From contig JAMLJB010000001.1 of assembly GCA_023953835.1 (NCBI GenBank), positions 2,763,501 to 2,827,500 of the forward strand: a stretch of 64,000 bases of DNA, in the 5' to 3' direction. The position numbers and the translations under genes are program-made. The notes beneath the pieces were generated by a model that saw only the letters and a list, made by a program, of their open reading frames with translations, did no database searches and was not told the DNA's origin. Positions within the stretch are counted from its first letter, which is position 1. Each line of letters begins with the position of its first letter. This document shows positions 28,163 through 38,648 of this stretch, piece by piece. This stretch comes from Rhizobiaceae bacterium. GTDB taxonomy: Bacteria > Pseudomonadota > Alphaproteobacteria > Rhizobiales > Rhizobiaceae.

Positions 28163-30088
28163 TTGACGAATTTGCTATTCCGGCGTTGTGCAGTGTCCGC
28201 CGCCATAGCTCTCGCCAGTGTGTTCGCCGGCGCGCCCGCCTATGGATTCGAGCTGTTCGGCATCAAGATTTTCGGCAAGGATGAACCCGATCCCGCCGAA
28301 GAGGTTATCGGCGAACCGCAGCACTACGCCGTTACGTTCAATGTCAGCGGCGAAGACAAGAAGCTGAAGAAGAAACTCGAAGCTGCATCGAGCCTCGTGA
28401 AAGACGATGAAAAGCCGGCTTCGGGCGCAGCCGGCCTGCTTGCCAAGGCGCGGGGCGACTACAGGCGCCTGCTGTCGACCCTTTATGGCGAGGGTCTGTA
28501 TGGCGGCACGATTTCCATCACCGTCGAAGGGCGCGAGGCCGCCAATATGGCGCCTGACACCCAACTTCCGGACCCGGCGGCGGTTGTCGTGAACATCGAC
28601 CCCGGGCCACTGTTCCATTTCGGCCAGGCCAACATCGTCAATCCCGCCCCGCCTGCGCAACACCGCAGGGATGAAGTGGCCGACCCGGCCGAAGAGGGAT
28701 ACAGGGCCGGCGAGGTCGCGCGCTCCGGCACGATCATTAGGGCCGAGACGCTTACGATAGAGGCCTGGCGGCAACAGGGCCACGCAAAGGCCAAGGCAAT
28801 CGACCGCCGCGTCGTCGCAGCACATGACACTAACCTTGTCGATGCGACCGTCGGGGCAGACCCCGGTCCGATGACTTACTACGGCGACGTCAGCGTGTCC
28901 GGCACCGAGCGGATGGACCCTGACTATGTCGCCTACATGACCGGTCTGCCGCGCGGCGCGGAGTTCGATCCTGACGACATCGCGCGCGCCAATGTCCGAC
29001 TGTCGAAACTGGACGTTTTTCGTGCGCTTCGCATCGAGGAAGGCGCGGAACTGGGGCCGGGCGGTTCGTTGCCTATCAGCGTCATCGTGCAGGAACGTCT
29101 GCCGCGCCGCTTCGGCGTCGGCGCGAACTATTCGACGATCGACGGCGCGGGCTTTGAAGCCTACTGGATGCATCGCAATCTTTTCGGACGCGCCGAGCGG
29201 CTGCGGTTCGATGCGAAGGTTGCCGGGCTTGGCCCCACTGTCGACCCGAGCGAACTGACCTACAAGGCCGGCGTCACCTTCACAAAGCCCGGCGTTTTTA
29301 CACCGGACACCGATTTCATTGCTTCACTGATCGGCGAACGCGAGGTTCTCGACGTATACACCCGCAATTCAGTAACCGCGCAGGTGGGCTTCACCCACAT
29401 GTTCACGAATGAATTGCAGGGCAAGCTTTTTGCGGTGGCTTCGCGGTCACGGTTCGAGGACGACGTGTTCGGTACGCGCGATTTCATGACGCTCGGCATG
29501 CTCGGAGGCCTCACCTATGACAGCCGCGACAAGCCCGTCGATGCCACTCGCGGCACCTACCTCGACGGCACGATCGAGCCCTTCTACGAAGCCGAGTATG
29601 GAAATTTTGCCAGCCGCTTCACCGGAGAAGCGCGCGGCTATCTTGGCTTTGGCGAAAAGCGGCCATTTGTGCTGGCGGGCCGCGTCAAACTTGGCTCGGT
29701 CGTCGGCGCAAGCATCGCCGAACTGCCGCCCGACGTGCTTTTCTTCGCGGGCGGCGGCGGGTCGGTGCGCGGCTACGGCTACCGGACCATCGGCGTACCC
29801 GTCGCGGGAACTGATCTGGTTACGGGCGGGCGCTCTCTGATCGAGGCTTCGGTGGAGGCCCGCGCCCGCGTCACCGATACAATCGGCGTGGTGGGTTTCA
29901 TCGATGCCGGTTATGTCGGCGCGGAAACCTTCCCTGATTTCGACGAGGACCTGAAGCTCGGCGTGGGCGGCGGCCTGCGCTACTATACCGGGCTCGGGCC
30001 GCTCAGGCTGGATGTCGCCGTGCCGCTCGATCCGGGGCCGGACGATCCGGACGTCGCTTTCTATGTCGGCATAGGACAAGCCTTCTGA
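28163..30088 (+). CDS. tamA: Outer-membrane assembly protein TamA (Omp85 family)
   Basis: TamA is the outer-membrane half of the translocation and assembly module, which helps insert autotransporters and supports outer-membrane lipid homeostasis. The 641-residue product has a signal peptide (to about FAGAPAYG), POTRA-like repeats to about residue 290 (for example GPMTYYGDVSVSGTERMDPD) and a C-terminal beta-barrel. The barrel has the Omp85 segment GGGGSVRGYGYRTIG and ends in Phe. The start is ambiguous: I chose TTG 28163 after GGAGAGG; the frame opens at 28025 but the extra 46 residues are unlike a signal peptide. It overlaps tamB by one base. Confidence 0.9.
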   Translation: MTNLLFRRCAVSAAIALASVFAGAPAYGFELFGIKIFGKDEPDPAEEVIGEPQHYAVTFNVSGEDKKLKKKLEAASSLVKDDEKPASGAAGLLAKARGDYRRLLSTLYGEGLYGGTISITVEGREAANMAPDTQLPDPAAVVVNIDPGPLFHFGQANIVNPAPPAQHRRDEVADPAEEGYRAGEVARSGTIIRAETLTIEAWRQQGHAKAKAIDRRVVAAHDTNLVDATVGADPGPMTYYGDVSVSGTERMDPDYVAYMTGLPRGAEFDPDDIARANVRLSKLDVFRALRIEEGAELGPGGSLPISVIVQERLPRRFGVGANYSTIDGAGFEAYWMHRNLFGRAERLRFDAKVAGLGPTVDPSELTYKAGVTFTKPGVFTPDTDFIASLIGEREVLDVYTRNSVTAQVGFTHMFTNELQGKLFAVASRSRFEDDVFGTRDFMTLGMLGGLTYDSRDKPVDATRGTYLDGTIEPFYEAEYGNFASRFTGEARGYLGFGEKRPFVLAGRVKLGSVVGASIAELPPDVLFFAGGGGSVRGYGYRTIGVPVAGTDLVTGGRSLIEASVEARARVTDTIGVVGFIDAGYVGAETFPDFDEDLKLGVGGGLRYYTGLGPLRLDVAVPLDPGPDDPDVAFYVGIGQAF

Positions 30089-33000
30089 TGCGCTTCTTCA
30101 TTGCCCTTCTGATGCTGCTCTTCATCCTGCCCGCGCAGGCGCAGGACAGTTCCGAGCAGGCGGACCGCTCCTATCTGGTCGGCCTGCTCGAAAACCAGCT
30201 TTCGACGCCGGATCGCCAGATTCGCATCAACGGTATCCAGGGCGCCTTGTCCTCCAATGCGACAATTGGCGAAATCAGCATCGCAGACCGGGAAGGCATC
30301 TGGTTGCGCATCGTCAATGCGCGGATCACCTGGACCCGAAGCGCCTTACTGCTCGGCAGGCTCAACATCAGCCGCCTCGGCGCGGAGCGAATTGAGGTTT
30401 TGCGCAAGCCGCTCCCCGCGGAGGGCCTGCCCGCGCCGGAATCCGGTGGCTTCAAGGTGCCGGAACTGCCGGTTTCGGTGCGTCTGGACGCATTGGCGGT
30501 GGATCGCGTCACGTTCGGGCCGAATGTGTTCGGGCTGGCGTCCGAAATTTCGGTTACCGGCCGCATGACGCTTGCGTCCGGGTCTCTTGACGCTGCGCTG
30601 GACATCACGCGCATCGACGGTCCGGGCGGCAAGCTCGGCCTGACCGCGAGCTATGCCAATTCGACGCGCCAGCTTGCGCTCGATCTCACACTCGATGAAC
30701 CGGCCAACGGCGTTGTCGCCAATCTGCTCGGAGTCGAAGGCCGTCCTCCGATGTTGCTGACGGTCAAGGGATCAGGTCCGATCGACCGGCTCACGGTCGC
30801 GCTGACGCTGGATGCAGATGGACAGCGCGTGCTGACCGGCGCGACGGACCTGTCGCGGCGCGGCGAAGGGCTTGGCTTTAACGCCAATCTCGAAGGTCCG
30901 GTCTCGAGGCTGATTTCTCCCGTCTTTCGGGACTTTTTCGGAGATGAAACAAGGCTGACGGCAAACGGTGTCGTGCCGGACGCGGGTGGGTTCGTGCTGG
31001 AAGACCTCAACCTTTCGAGCGCCGCCCTGTCGCTCAAGGCCGCGCTTGAAACGACCTCTGACAAGTTCCTGCGCCGTTTGTCCATCGACGCCGAAATTGC
31101 GGACAGCTCTGGCGGCAAGGTCGTGTTGCCCGTTGCGGGTGGGCAAACGAAAGTGTCGCGCGCCGAGTTCAATCTTTCCTACGGCGAGAGCGCCGATCGG
31201 TGGAGCGGCAAGCTCGCGCTCGACGCGCTCGAAACGGGGGCTTTCTCGACCGGGGAGGTGGCCATAGATCTCGGCGGCGAGGCCACGAACCTGGATGATC
31301 CGGCGGCGCGCCGCATCAGTTTCAGCGCGAAGGGTGCAGCGACCGGGATCACTGCAACCCGTGCGGACGTGGCGCAGGCGCTGGGCGACCGCGTCGACCT
31401 CGACATCGAGGGTGCGTGGCAGGCGGGCCAGCCGATCGAGCTTGCCAAGGCGCAACTGCTCGGAAATGGTCTGACCGCGTTGCTTTCGGGCACCGTCGCC
31501 GACTTCACCTTCAACGGCGACATAGGGATCAATGCGGCCAGCATCTCGCCCTTCGGTGCACTTGCCGGACGCGAGCTGGCGGGCGCGGTCGACCTCAAGG
31601 CCACGGGGACGGTGACGCCCATTGGCGGTGGCTTCGACTTAGCGCTCGACGGAACCGGCAATGATTTGCGCATCGGCACGCCTGCAATCGACAATCTGAT
31701 TCAGGGCGAGACGCGGATCACGGGACGGGTTGCTCGCGGCGAGCAGGGATTGGCGGCGCGCAATCTCAAGATTGAAAATGTGCAGGTCGGGATCACCGCC
31801 GACGGTACCTATGCGACGGGCGCCGCGGATTTCAATCTCGATGTGATGCTGGCGGACCTGGCGCTGTTGTCGGATCGCGCATCCGGACGGCTGACGGCAA
31901 AGGGCAGGGCGGATGGCTCGGACGGCGTCATCAAGCTCGATTTTGCCGCCGAGGTGCCGCAAGGCACATTGGTCGGAAAGGCGCTGGACGGCGGCAAGCT
32001 GACCTTTCTGGGTCTTGCGCGAAACGGCGGAGTTGACGGCAAAGTCGACGGCGAGGCGCTGCTTGACGGAAACCGCGTTTCGCTCGCGGGCGACGTCATT
32101 TCGGCGCAGCAAGGCAAGGCAATCAGCGGCTTGCGCTTCGAGGCGGGCGGAACGGTCGTCACCGGCGATGTGAAGCAAGACACGGATGGCCTGCTCGAAG
32201 GCGCGCTTTCGCTGAAATCGACCGACGTTTCCACTGCTGCGGCGCTGCTGTTGGTGGAGGCGCGAGGTTCCGCGCAGGCCGATATTGGCCTTACCCATCT
32301 GGACGGCAAACAGCAGGCGTCGATCAAGGGCAGCGTGGCCGATCTGGTCATGGACCAGACGAAGGTTTCGCGCGCCGAAATCGAGGCGACGCTGGCCGAT
32401 CTGTTCAACGTTCCGATTGCCGATGGATCGGTGCAGGCGTCTGGCGTGGTGGCGGGCGGAATCGAAATCGGCACCCTGTCGGCCAATGCGCATAGCGAGG
32501 GAGCGACCACGAATTTCGATGCCAAAGCGGCGCTGAAGAACGGCACGAACGTTTCGACGCGCGGCGCGCTCTCGCCGGAAAACGGCGGCTACCGGCTCCG
32601 GCTTGCCGCGCTCGATCTCGCGCAGGGCAAGCTTTCGGCGAACCTTGTTGAACCTGCTTCCGTGCTGGTGCAGGGCGCGAATGTCAGGATCGATGCCTTC
32701 AGATTGAACGCGGGCGGCGGGCGTGTGGCAGTCCATGGCGAGGTCGCGGATGCGCTCAACCTCGCAGTCGACATCAGCGCCTTGCCGCTGAACCTTGCCA
32801 ATACGATCAAGCCGGACCTTGCATTGGGCGGCACGCTTGATGGCAAGGCCAATGTGCGCGGCACGCGCGACGCGCCCGACATCCAGTTCACGCTTTCCGG
32901 CAAGTCCTTGTCCGCGGCGGCGCTCAAGCAGGCGGGCCTCTCCACATTGAATGTTCAGGCGAAGGGTGTTTCGAACACCAGAAGGCTCGACCTGGACGCG

Positions 33001-34683
33001 GCGATCACAAGCCCCGAAGGTTTGCGCGCGACCGCCAAGGGCGCCGTGCCCTTGGGCGACGGACAGATGGCTCTGGATGTGAACCTGAACGCATTTCCCG
33101 TGGCGGTTCTGAATACGGTTGCCAAGGGGCAGGGGCTCGGCGGGACCTTGAACGGCAGGGCACATGTGACGGGAACGCTTGCCAGGCCTGCCGCAGAGTT
33201 TGAGGCGCACGGGACCGGCTTGCGCACGACCGCGCTCGACAATGCCGGGCTTTCGCCACTCGAACTCGATGTGAACGGACGCTTTGCGGATCGCACGGTA
33301 GTGCTTCAGTCGGCTGCCGTGAACGGGCCGCGCGGCTTCAACCTCAAAGCGTCAGGGCGGGTTCCGCTGGCCGGTCCGGGTCTTTCGGTTTCGGTGAAGG
33401 GCGATGCTCCACTGGCGCTCGCCAACCGATTTCTTGCCGAGCGCGGGGCGCAGGCATCCGGCAACATTACCCTTTCCGCCTCCGCCACAGGCAGCATGGC
33501 GCACCCCTCGTTGCGCGGAATGTTCTCGACTATGGGCGCAAGCTTTGTCGATCCTGAGTCCAACCTGCGGCTGAACGACATCGCGGTGATGGGTTCGCTC
33601 GACGGCGACCGCGTCGTGTTGCGCAGCGCGTCGGCAGCGCTTGCTTCGGGCGGCAGGGTCAGCGCAAGTGGCTCGATCTCGACCAATGCCGCCGCCGGGT
33701 TTCCGGCGGACATCAGTATCAATCTCGACAATGCGCGCTATGCGGACGGCATCATGCTCGTCGCCACGTTGAACGGTGCGCTGAGGCTGACCGGCGCTCT
33801 GGCGCGCGACCCGACGCTCAGCGGGCGCATCGACGTAGAACGGGCCGAAATCACTGTGCCGGACAGTTTTGGCGGTGCTGCCGCCAACATTGCGGTAAAG
33901 CACATCGACCCGTCGCCCGGCGTCGTCGCGACCCTGAAGCGTGCCAAGGCGGACGATGGCACGCCGGTGCCGACCGCGCGGCCCAGTGTCCTGAGGATGA
34001 ACATTGCGCTCAACGCGCCGAACAAGGTGTTTGTGCGGGGGCGGGGACTCGACGCCGAACTGGGTGGCTCGCTGCAACTCACAGGGCCGGTGAGCGATAT
34101 CCAGCCGGTTGGCGGGTTCAGGATGATCCGGGGCCGACTTGGTATTCTCGGGCAGCGCATCACCTTCGACGAAGGCACGGTCACGCTGGTCGGCGACCTT
34201 GATCCATTCCTTGATTTCGTGGCACGCTCGGAGAGCAGCGGCATAACGGTATTCATTACGGTGCGCGGACGTGTTTCGGCGCTCGACATTGCTTTCTCGT
34301 CGCAACCACAACTGCCCGAGGACGAGGTGCTGGCCCGCCTGATCTTCAATCGCGGCATCAATGAGCTTTCGCCATTCCAGATCGCCCAGCTTGCCGCGGC
34401 TGCCGCCGAACTTGCGGGCGGCGCGAATACGTCGCTTCTCGGCAGCTTGCGCAGCGCGACCGGGCTGGACGACCTCGATGTCGTAACCGACAGCAAGGGC
34501 AATGCGGCGGTGCGCGCGGGCCGTTACATTCAGGACAATATCTATCTGGGTGTCGAAGCGGGAGGCGGAGGCACAACGCGCGGCACCGTCAATCTTGACA
34601 TTACCGACAATCTGAAGGCCAAGGGTGCTGTAGGGTCGGATGGAGATTCCAGCATCGGTGTATTTTACGAGAAGGACTACTGA
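30088..34683 (+). CDS. tamB: Translocation and assembly module protein TamB
   Basis: TamB is a very large AsmA-like protein anchored in the inner membrane that spans the periplasm to TamA and is implicated in phospholipid transport to the outer membrane. The 1531 residues start with a signal/anchor (MRFFIALLMLLFILPAQAQ). A long beta-rich repeated body of alternating hydrophobic strands follows. The C-terminal TamB (DUF490) domain is at about 1190-1531, with conserved pieces such as FRMIRGRLGILGQRITFDEGTV and LPEDEVLARLIFNRGINELSPFQ. The ATG overlaps the tamA stop (TGATG). Confidence 0.95.
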   Translation: MRFFIALLMLLFILPAQAQDSSEQADRSYLVGLLENQLSTPDRQIRINGIQGALSSNATIGEISIADREGIWLRIVNARITWTRSALLLGRLNISRLGAERIEVLRKPLPAEGLPAPESGGFKVPELPVSVRLDALAVDRVTFGPNVFGLASEISVTGRMTLASGSLDAALDITRIDGPGGKLGLTASYANSTRQLALDLTLDEPANGVVANLLGVEGRPPMLLTVKGSGPIDRLTVALTLDADGQRVLTGATDLSRRGEGLGFNANLEGPVSRLISPVFRDFFGDETRLTANGVVPDAGGFVLEDLNLSSAALSLKAALETTSDKFLRRLSIDAEIADSSGGKVVLPVAGGQTKVSRAEFNLSYGESADRWSGKLALDALETGAFSTGEVAIDLGGEATNLDDPAARRISFSAKGAATGITATRADVAQALGDRVDLDIEGAWQAGQPIELAKAQLLGNGLTALLSGTVADFTFNGDIGINAASISPFGALAGRELAGAVDLKATGTVTPIGGGFDLALDGTGNDLRIGTPAIDNLIQGETRITGRVARGEQGLAARNLKIENVQVGITADGTYATGAADFNLDVMLADLALLSDRASGRLTAKGRADGSDGVIKLDFAAEVPQGTLVGKALDGGKLTFLGLARNGGVDGKVDGEALLDGNRVSLAGDVISAQQGKAISGLRFEAGGTVVTGDVKQDTDGLLEGALSLKSTDVSTAAALLLVEARGSAQADIGLTHLDGKQQASIKGSVADLVMDQTKVSRAEIEATLADLFNVPIADGSVQASGVVAGGIEIGTLSANAHSEGATTNFDAKAALKNGTNVSTRGALSPENGGYRLRLAALDLAQGKLSANLVEPASVLVQGANVRIDAFRLNAGGGRVAVHGEVADALNLAVDISALPLNLANTIKPDLALGGTLDGKANVRGTRDAPDIQFTLSGKSLSAAALKQAGLSTLNVQAKGVSNTRRLDLDAAITSPEGLRATAKGAVPLGDGQMALDVNLNAFPVAVLNTVAKGQGLGGTLNGRAHVTGTLARPAAEFEAHGTGLRTTALDNAGLSPLELDVNGRFADRTVVLQSAAVNGPRGFNLKASGRVPLAGPGLSVSVKGDAPLALANRFLAERGAQASGNITLSASATGSMAHPSLRGMFSTMGASFVDPESNLRLNDIAVMGSLDGDRVVLRSASAALASGGRVSASGSISTNAAAGFPADISINLDNARYADGIMLVATLNGALRLTGALARDPTLSGRIDVERAEITVPDSFGGAAANIAVKHIDPSPGVVATLKRAKADDGTPVPTARPSVLRMNIALNAPNKVFVRGRGLDAELGGSLQLTGPVSDIQPVGGFRMIRGRLGILGQRITFDEGTVTLVGDLDPFLDFVARSESSGITVFITVRGRVSALDIAFSSQPQLPEDEVLARLIFNRGINELSPFQIAQLAAAAAELAGGANTSLLGSLRSATGLDDLDVVTDSKGNAAVRAGRYIQDNIYLGVEAGGGGTTRGTVNLDITDNLKAKGAVGSDGDSSIGVFYEKDY

Positions 34684-34761
34684 TCGGGTGCCTGGCGCAA
34701 CCGATGTCGTGCGGGGAGCATTTCAAAGCTGCCGGTCGGCTGAGGATAAGGGTGCGCTCGC

Positions 34762-36531
34762 ATGACCATCGCGCAATGGCTCTCCATCGCCGTCATTGTT
34801 CTGATGATGGCCGCCTTCATCTGGGGCAAATATCGCTATGATCTTGTCGCAGCAGGCGCTCTTCTGGTCTCGCTGGCGTTGGGCGTTGTGCCATTGGAGG
34901 ACGCGTTCACCGGGTTTTCCAACGATATCGTCATCATCGTCGGTTCTGCGTTGATCGTCAGCGCGGGCGTTGCTCGATCGGGGATCATGGAACTGGCGAT
35001 TCAGCGCTGGGCGCCGGATGTGACTTCGGTGCGGGCGCAGCTTGCGCTGCTGGTGATCGCCGTCACTGTCATGTCGGCTTTCGTCAAGAACATTGGCGCG
35101 CTGGCGATCATGGTACCCATCGCCTTTCAGTTTGCGCGCAGATCGAACATCTCACCTTCCGTGTTTTTGATGCCCATGGCGTTCGGTTCGCTGCTCGGGG
35201 GATTGATGACGCTTATCGGCACCTCACCGAACATTGTCGTTTCCGGAATCAGGAAGGAGATGACGGGTGCGCCTTTCACGATGTTCGATTTCACGCCTGT
35301 CGGCGCAATCCTCGCAATTGTCGGCATTGTTTTTCTTGTGCTGTTCTGGTGGCTTGTGCCGATCCGTCACCGCAAGGGTGCCGGCATTCAGGAAGCAATC
35401 GAAATCGAGAACTACATCGCGGAAGCCCGCGTGCTTTCGAACTCTGCCGTCGCCGGCAAGACGGTGGGCGACCTGCTGAACATGGCGCAGGGCGATACCC
35501 GGGTGACTTCGATTATGCGCGACGAAGATCTGCGCATTGCTCCGCTCCCTGACGCAATCCTGAAAGAAGGAGACATTCTCCTCATTGAGGGCGACCATGA
35601 AGCGCTTGATCGACTGGTGGCGCGTTCCAAATTGAGCCTCACCGGGGAACGGCAGGCTCAAAGCAATGGCGGAGAACTGGGAGCTATCGAGGCGGTCGTG
35701 GCAGAAGGCTCCCCGTTGATCGGATGGTCCGCACAGAGGCTGAGCCTTTTCGACCGATACAATGTGAACCTGCTGGCGGTCAGCCGCCGGGGCGAAAGAT
35801 TGTCCGAGCGCCTTGGCCATGTGACGCTTCGATTGGGGGACGTGGTCGTGCTTCAGGGCGACCGCGCGCGATTGCCGGAACTGTTGCGCGACTTCGGATT
35901 GCTTCCGCTGGCAGAACGGTCGGTGAAGCTGGGCAGCGCCCGAAACGGGCTGGTCCCCCTGCTGATCCTTGTCGCGGCTATGGGGGCGACGGCGCTTGGG
36001 CTCGTTCCCGTAGGTATCGCGTTCTTCACCGCGGCTGTCGCGATGGTGTTGTTCAAGGTCATCCCCGGCCGGGAAGTGTATTGGGCGATGGACGGTCCTA
36101 TCCTCATCATGCTCGCAACACTCATTCCCGTCAGCGACTCGCTTCGCAAAACAGGTGCGACCGAGGTGATCGCGGGATGGCTTGCCGAAGTGGGCACAAG
36201 CCTGCCTCCCTATGGGTCGCTTGCGCTCATCATGATCGTAGCAATGGCCATCACGCCGTTTCTCAACAATGCGGCGACGGTGCTCGTGATGGCGCCTATT
36301 GCGGCGTCATTTGCAACGAGCTTGAACTTCAGGCCGGAGGCCTTCCTGATGGCGGTGGCGATAGGCGCGGGCTGCGATTTCCTGACGCCGATTGGACACC
36401 AGTGCAACACGCTGGTCATGGCCCCGGGCGGCTACAGGTTCAGCGACTATCCACGTCTCGGCCTGCCGCTCTCGATCATTGTGATCCTCGTGGGAGTGCC
36501 CGCCTTGATGTTCGTCTGGCCGCTGAGGTAA
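34762..36531 (+). CDS. SLC13/DASS-family permease with two TrkA_C domains
   Basis: This 589-residue inner-membrane transporter has two halves of membrane helices (residues 1-205 and about 400-589) flanking two cytoplasmic TrkA_C/RCK_C domains (about 220-295 and 315-390). Ion- and substrate-site motifs are visible as GLMTLIGTSPNIVVSG in the first half and FLTPIGHQCNTLVMAPGGY in the second. The family carries di- and tricarboxylates, sulfate or other anions, usually with sodium; the substrate is not predictable here. A 78-base gap without clear signals separates it from tamB, and the gene converges on pbpC. Confidence 0.9.
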   Translation: MTIAQWLSIAVIVLMMAAFIWGKYRYDLVAAGALLVSLALGVVPLEDAFTGFSNDIVIIVGSALIVSAGVARSGIMELAIQRWAPDVTSVRAQLALLVIAVTVMSAFVKNIGALAIMVPIAFQFARRSNISPSVFLMPMAFGSLLGGLMTLIGTSPNIVVSGIRKEMTGAPFTMFDFTPVGAILAIVGIVFLVLFWWLVPIRHRKGAGIQEAIEIENYIAEARVLSNSAVAGKTVGDLLNMAQGDTRVTSIMRDEDLRIAPLPDAILKEGDILLIEGDHEALDRLVARSKLSLTGERQAQSNGGELGAIEAVVAEGSPLIGWSAQRLSLFDRYNVNLLAVSRRGERLSERLGHVTLRLGDVVVLQGDRARLPELLRDFGLLPLAERSVKLGSARNGLVPLLILVAAMGATALGLVPVGIAFFTAAVAMVLFKVIPGREVYWAMDGPILIMLATLIPVSDSLRKTGATEVIAGWLAEVGTSLPPYGSLALIMIVAMAITPFLNNAATVLVMAPIAASFATSLNFRPEAFLMAVAIGAGCDFLTPIGHQCNTLVMAPGGYRFSDYPRLGLPLSIIVILVGVPALMFVWPLR

Positions 36532-36568
36532 TTCGGAGAGAGAGTCAGCGACGCTGCTTAAGAGCTTG

Positions 36569-38647
36569 CTATTCCACGAAAATGCGGATGCTTGAGGCGC
36601 GCCCCACAGCGTCGATAACGGTGAGTGTGGAGTAGCCCCGTCCATCCGGCTCCCAGGTGGAGTCGCGTCGCCGGTCGGGAGCGGAAACCGGCTTGCCGTT
36701 CGCGAGCCAACGGAACGGCGCGCGCCCGCCTTGCATCTTGAGCACGACAGGTTGCGGCTCTTCCGGGGGGTCGCCGAGCGAAACATGTGCGCCATCCGGC
36801 GGAAAGACGATGCGCGGTGCGGGTTCGGTCGCGGCGGTCACGGTCAGGCCGCCATCGGTTCCGAACCGGCGCTGCGTGACGGGCAACTGGTCCGCCGTCT
36901 GGCGGAGCGCACCGGGCGGTGCAGCGGCAAGGGGCACGGCCGGAAGGCCGGAGCGCTCGAATGCCTCGAACAGGATGGGTGCGGCAGAGGCATAGCCGGA
37001 GATGCCGGGCACAGGCTGGCCGTCGGCGCGTCCCGTCCAGACGCCAAGCACGTAGCGTCCATCGAAACCGACCGACCATGCATCGCGATATCCGTAGGAT
37101 GTCCCGGTCTTGTAGGCGAGGCCGCGCCGCGCTGCGCCTTCCGGCGGCACCACGCCCGACAGTACATCGGCAACTTGCCAGTTTGCACGGCGGTCGAGCA
37201 GATATTGCGCAGGGTCGACCGGCGGCTGCTTTTCCGTTCCATCATGCAATGCGCGAACCTGCCCGCGATTTGAAAGGCCGGTGTATAGCTGCACCAGATC
37301 GCGCAGGGTCAGGCCGACGCCGCCAAGCGCGATGGCCAGCCCCGGCGGCTCGTTTCGCGGCAATATCGGAACTATGCCGGATTGCCGGAAGCGACCGACC
37401 AGCCGCGCCGGGCCGATTGCGTCGAGCAGCTTGACGGACGGCACATTGAGCGAGAGCTGCAAGGCTTTGCGAATTGTCACGTCGCCCTGATAGGCCATGT
37501 CGAAATTTCTCGGCCTGTAGCCGGCGAAGTCGGATGGGCGATCCTCGATCATCGTTTCCTGCCCGATCAGGCCCTGTTCGAATGCGAGTCCATAGATGAA
37601 CGGCTTGAGCGTCGAACCGGGAGAGCGCACGACCTTCGTCATGTCGATCCAGCCGTAGCGGCTTGCGTCGAAGAAATCGGACGACCCGACCTCAGCCAGG
37701 ATTTCGCCGTTGGAAGCATCGGCAAGGATCATAGCAACCGAAATGCGAGGACCGAGCCTGCGCGCCGCCTCGCGCGCTACGGATTCGAGGTTCTGCTGCA
37801 CAGGCAAGCTAAGGGTCGTTTGATGGGTCGCACTGGAAGGCGCATTGCGCAACGCGGTTTCCGCCACATGAGGCGCGAGCGACGGCAGCGCGAGTCGCTT
37901 TCGGGGCAGGGGTTCGTTCCCCGCCCGCGATGCCTCCCTTTCGTCGATCAGTCCCGCGCTGACCATGCGCGCCAGCACGCGATCTCGCGCGATACGGGCG
38001 TTGTCCGGGTTGCGGTCGGGACGTCGGCGTTCGGGCAATTGCGGAAGCGAGACGAGCAGCGCGGCCTCCGAAACGGTGAGACGTTTCGGTTCCTTGCCGA
38101 AATAGGCGAGCGAGGCGGCGCGCACGCTTTCGAGATTTCCGCCATAGGGCGCAAGCGTCAGGTAGCGTTCGAGGATTTCATGCTTGGTAAGCCGCCGCTC
38201 GATCTGCACCGCGCGAAAAAGCTGCCTTGCCTTCGCCCATAGGCTGCGGCTCTGGCGGGGCTCGATCAGCCGCGCGACCTGCATAGAGAGCGTCGAGCCT
38301 CCCGAAACGATGCGGCCATTGAGGGCAAACTGTATTGAGGCGCGCAGCAGCGCCAGCACATCGACCCCGCCATGGTCATAAAAGCGCTTGTCCTCATAGG
38401 CGATCAGCATGTCGACCAGCTTGCGGTCCACCTGCTCCGTGGTTGTGTTGAGCCGCCAGCGGCCATCGAGCGTCGCGAAGGCGCGCAGCAACTCCCCGTC
38501 GCGGTCGCGGACCTCGGTGGATATGTCGAGCCGTTCGGGCAGCGGCGGCGGATAGGTTCGATCCGCCCATTCAAATGCCGCCCAGCCGCCAGCGACAACC
38601 GTGGCCGTGATTGCGAGGCCGATCGAAAGCTTTCGCAACCGGCTCAC
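36569..38647 (-). CDS. pbpC: Penicillin-binding protein 1C
   Basis: PbpC is a bifunctional class-A-like PBP. The 692 residues have an N-terminal membrane anchor (about 7-28), a glycosyltransferase domain (VSGGSTLSMQVARLIEP, catalytic Glu in AYEDKRFYDHGGVD) and a transpeptidase domain. The transpeptidase nucleophile is in SPGSTLKPFIYGLAFEQG, followed by SLNVPSVKLL and KTGTSYGYRDAW. A C-terminal biPBP_C domain completes it. The start is GTG 38647, one base after the stop of the alpha-2-macroglobulin gene. Pairing of PBP1C with bacterial alpha-2-macroglobulin is a known, conserved partnership in cell-envelope defence and repair. Confidence 0.95.
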   Translation of the reverse strand: MSRLRKLSIGLAITATVVAGGWAAFEWADRTYPPPLPERLDISTEVRDRDGELLRAFATLDGRWRLNTTTEQVDRKLVDMLIAYEDKRFYDHGGVDVLALLRASIQFALNGRIVSGGSTLSMQVARLIEPRQSRSLWAKARQLFRAVQIERRLTKHEILERYLTLAPYGGNLESVRAASLAYFGKEPKRLTVSEAALLVSLPQLPERRRPDRNPDNARIARDRVLARMVSAGLIDEREASRAGNEPLPRKRLALPSLAPHVAETALRNAPSSATHQTTLSLPVQQNLESVAREAARRLGPRISVAMILADASNGEILAEVGSSDFFDASRYGWIDMTKVVRSPGSTLKPFIYGLAFEQGLIGQETMIEDRPSDFAGYRPRNFDMAYQGDVTIRKALQLSLNVPSVKLLDAIGPARLVGRFRQSGIVPILPRNEPPGLAIALGGVGLTLRDLVQLYTGLSNRGQVRALHDGTEKQPPVDPAQYLLDRRANWQVADVLSGVVPPEGAARRGLAYKTGTSYGYRDAWSVGFDGRYVLGVWTGRADGQPVPGISGYASAAPILFEAFERSGLPAVPLAAAPPGALRQTADQLPVTQRRFGTDGGLTVTAATEPAPRIVFPPDGAHVSLGDPPEEPQPVVLKMQGGRAPFRWLANGKPVSAPDRRRDSTWEPDGRGYSTLTVIDAVGRASSIRIFVE

Positions 38648-38648
38648 G

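Noticed and set aside
31639..33210. 523-codon minus-strand frame inside tamB
   Set aside because: It is the shadow of the repetitive, GC-rich beta-rich TamB body; no start signal or motif is seen.
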